Shown: positions 7,475 to 8,245 of the stretch, in pieces
Position numbering within the stretch: the first letter of the stretch is position 1
How the letters are laid out: each line of letters opens with the position of its first letter
NCBI GenBank assembly: GCA_021776755.1
Contig: JAJFFI010000425.1
Coordinates: forward strand, 1-8,245
Source of the DNA: Alphaproteobacteria bacterium
Lineage (GTDB): Bacteria > Pseudomonadota > Alphaproteobacteria > JAJFFI01
DNA: 8,245 nucleotides
Direction of reading: 5' to 3'
Notes under the pieces: model-generated
Seen by the model: the letters and a program-made list of their open reading frames with translations, nothing else
Told to the model about the DNA's origin: nothing
Databases searched by the model: none
Translations under genes and position numbers: made by a program

Positions 7475-7496
7475 CAGCCGCCCGGCTGACCCTTTT
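7475..7496 (+). terminator. possible intrinsic terminator after the secreted-protein gene
   Basis: CAGCC (7475-7479) pairs with GGCTG (7484-7488) around a GCCC loop, followed by ACCC and four T residues (7493-7496). It begins 8 nt after the stop of the preceding gene. The stem and T-run are short, so termination may be partial. Its position just before the probable rpsB promoter supports a transcription-unit boundary here. Confidence 0.4.
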
Positions 7497-7501
7497 CGCA
7501 C

Positions 7502-7528
7502 TTGCAAAATAGCGGGCGGGCCTATATC
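7502..7528 (+). promoter_or_regulatory. rpsB: probable sigma-70-type promoter for rpsB
   Basis: TTGCAA (7502-7507) and TATATC (7523-7528) resemble -35 and -10 boxes; the 15-bp spacer is shorter than ideal. The bases after the -10 (ACCGCCCCCG) form a GC-rich discriminator, typical of ribosomal promoters repressed during the stringent response. A start near 7535 would give a leader of about 128 nt. The site lies directly after the possible terminator of the previous gene. Confidence 0.45.
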
Positions 7529-7548
7529 ACCGCCCCCGTAAATCCACA

Positions 7549-7639
7549 CGCGGGATCGCGGCGTCCGGGGATCAGCCCGGCCTGTCGCTCCGGTGCCGAC
7601 CTGCAAAGTACTGGCAGGGACGGTAACTCCCGCGGAGGT
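7549..7639 (+). promoter_or_regulatory. structured rpsB 5' leader, possible S2 autoregulatory element
   Basis: Four local hairpins can be drawn: CGCG/CGCG (7549-7552 with 7557-7560); CCGGG/CCCGG (7565-7569 with 7576-7580, loop GATCAG); a longer one at 7594-7625, in which CCTGC/GCAGG closes a 9-nt loop and TGCCG/CGGTA extends it across an A versus GA internal loop; and CTCC/GGAG (7627-7630 with 7634-7637). The last covers part of a perfect GGAGGT (7634-7639) that is too far from the rpsB ATG to act directly. Known rpsB leaders in other bacteria mediate feedback by S2. A similar role here is inference. Confidence 0.35.
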
Positions 7640-7649
7640 CTAACCGGAA

Positions 7650-7654
7650 AAGGA
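7650..7654 (+). promoter_or_regulatory. rpsB: rpsB ribosome-binding site
   Basis: AAGGA ends 8 nt before the ATG at 7663, an ideal spacing, and fixes that ATG as the start over the in-frame ATG at 7669. Confidence 0.7.
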
Positions 7655-7662
7655 AAACGACC

Positions 7663-8245
7663 ATGGCGATGCCAAGCTTCACCATGCGCCAGCTGCTTGA
7701 GGCAGGCGTACATTTCGGCCACCACACCCGTCGGTGGAACCCGAAGATGTCGACATACATCTTCGGCGTCCGGAACAACACTCACATCATCGATCTGCAG
7801 CAGACCGTGCCGCTGCTCGAGCAGTCGCTTCTTGCCGTGCGCGAAATTGCCGCCAAGGGTGGGCGCGTCCTGTTCGTCGGCACCAAGCGCCAGGCGAGCG
7901 AGAAGATTTCGGCCGCGGCCGAGCGCTGCGGGCAGTATTACGTCGACCATCGCTGGCTCGGCGGCATGCTGACCAACTGGAAGACGATCTCCCACTCGAT
8001 CCGCCGCCTGAAGGAGCTCGAGGAGCAGTTCGCAACACCGGAAGCGCAGGAAGGCCTGACCAAGAAAGAGATGCTTCAGCGCACCCGCGAGCGGGACAAG
8101 CTGCACCGCGCGCTCGGCGGCATCAAGGAAATGGGCGGCCTGCCCAACATCCTGGTGATCATCGACACCAACAAGGACGCAATTGCGGTGGCCGAAGCGA
8201 AGAAGCTCGGTATCCCGGTCGTCGCCGTGATCGACAGCAACTCGA
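7663..8245 (+). CDS. rpsB: 30S ribosomal protein S2 (partial, cut by window end)
   Basis: Component of the small ribosomal subunit, bound late in assembly between the head and body and needed for S1 binding. The 194 codons present are open to the window edge. Recognisable S2 signatures, in order, are [22 protein letters not shown] (written here as [14 protein letters not shown] then TRRWNPKM, residues about 8-29), the [11 protein letters not shown] block, [31 protein letters not shown], the coiled-coil protrusion rich in Lys and Glu, [16 protein letters not shown], and [28 protein letters not shown]. The start [10 protein letters not shown] matches the alphaproteobacterial pattern. The protein is usually about 250-260 residues, so roughly the last quarter is missing from the window. 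In most bacteria tsf (elongation factor Ts) follows, which would lie beyond this window. Confidence 0.97.
   Translation, partial: MAMPSFTMRQLLEAGVHFGHHTRRWNPKMSTYIFGVRNNTHIIDLQQTVPLLEQSLLAVREIAAKGGRVLFVGTKRQASEKISAAAERCGQYYVDHRWLGGMLTNWKTISHSIRRLKELEEQFATPEAQEGLTKKEMLQRTRERDKLHRALGGIKEMGGLPNILVIIDTNKDAIAVAEAKKLGIPVVAVIDSNS

Noticed and set aside
7540..7548. A second DnaA-box-like sequence, AAATCCACA, in the rpsB leader
   Set aside because: It differs from the consensus at the first two positions and lies in a transcribed leader, so it is too weak to call.
7634..7662. A leader peptide starting after GGAGGT
   Set aside because: There is no ATG, GTG or TTG at a usable distance; the first start codon is the rpsB ATG itself.
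7502..7972. A 156-codon + strand frame over the rpsB leader and start
   Set aside because: It is out of frame with clear rpsB sequence, is rich in Ser, Arg and Pro, and begins inside the promoter region.
1..8245. Mobile elements, CRISPR arrays, tRNA or rRNA genes, or a new defence-type gene cluster
   Set aside because: No transposase or integrase reading frame, no long or regularly spaced repeats and no RNA gene signature were seen. The gene content is conserved housekeeping with uniform codon use.

Overview
The window looks like chromosomal core DNA from a high-GC alphaproteobacterium, possibly of a Rhodospirillales-like lineage (the order is an inference). The evidence is the strong G/C bias at third codon positions, a short prolyl-tRNA synthetase without an editing domain, the gene order proS-lolC-lolD-dnaE typical of that class, and an alphaproteobacterial-style ribosomal protein S2. 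All recognised genes are on the + strand. I see no mobile element, CRISPR array, tRNA or rRNA.

Layout: (1) 1-53, probably the last codons of an upstream gene, whose TAA abuts the proS ATG. (2) 54-3308, a tight cluster of proS, lolC (5-nt gap) and lolD (8-nt overlap), giving prolyl-tRNA synthetase and the permease and ATPase of the lipoprotein-release ABC transporter. (3) 3309-3453, a 145-bp intergenic region with a hairpin just after lolD and a perfect 9-bp DnaA box. (4) 3454-6921, the reading frame for the replicative DNA polymerase III alpha subunit (DnaE), full length but interrupted by one in-frame TAG at 5131-5133. (5) 6922-7050, a short spacer with a small direct repeat and a hairpin. 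(6) 7051-7467, a small secreted protein of unknown function. (7) 7468-7662, a possible terminator, a probable promoter and a structured leader about 128 nt long. (8) 7663-8245, the first 194 codons of rpsB, cut by the window end.

The genes serve core growth functions: translation (proS, rpsB), lipoprotein export to the outer membrane (lolCD) and chromosome replication (dnaE). The most striking observation is the amber codon inside dnaE. It lies between the first two catalytic aspartates and the third, so neither half alone holds a complete active site. Since dnaE is essential, a base-call or assembly error is the simplest explanation. A real nonsense mutation with suppression, readthrough or a second copy cannot be excluded from sequence alone. 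The next most interesting points are the perfect DnaA box upstream of dnaE, which suggests a possible link between initiation and polymerase expression, and the rpsB leader, which has several hairpins and a perfect but displaced Shine-Dalgarno sequence. I found no convincing new multi-gene system.
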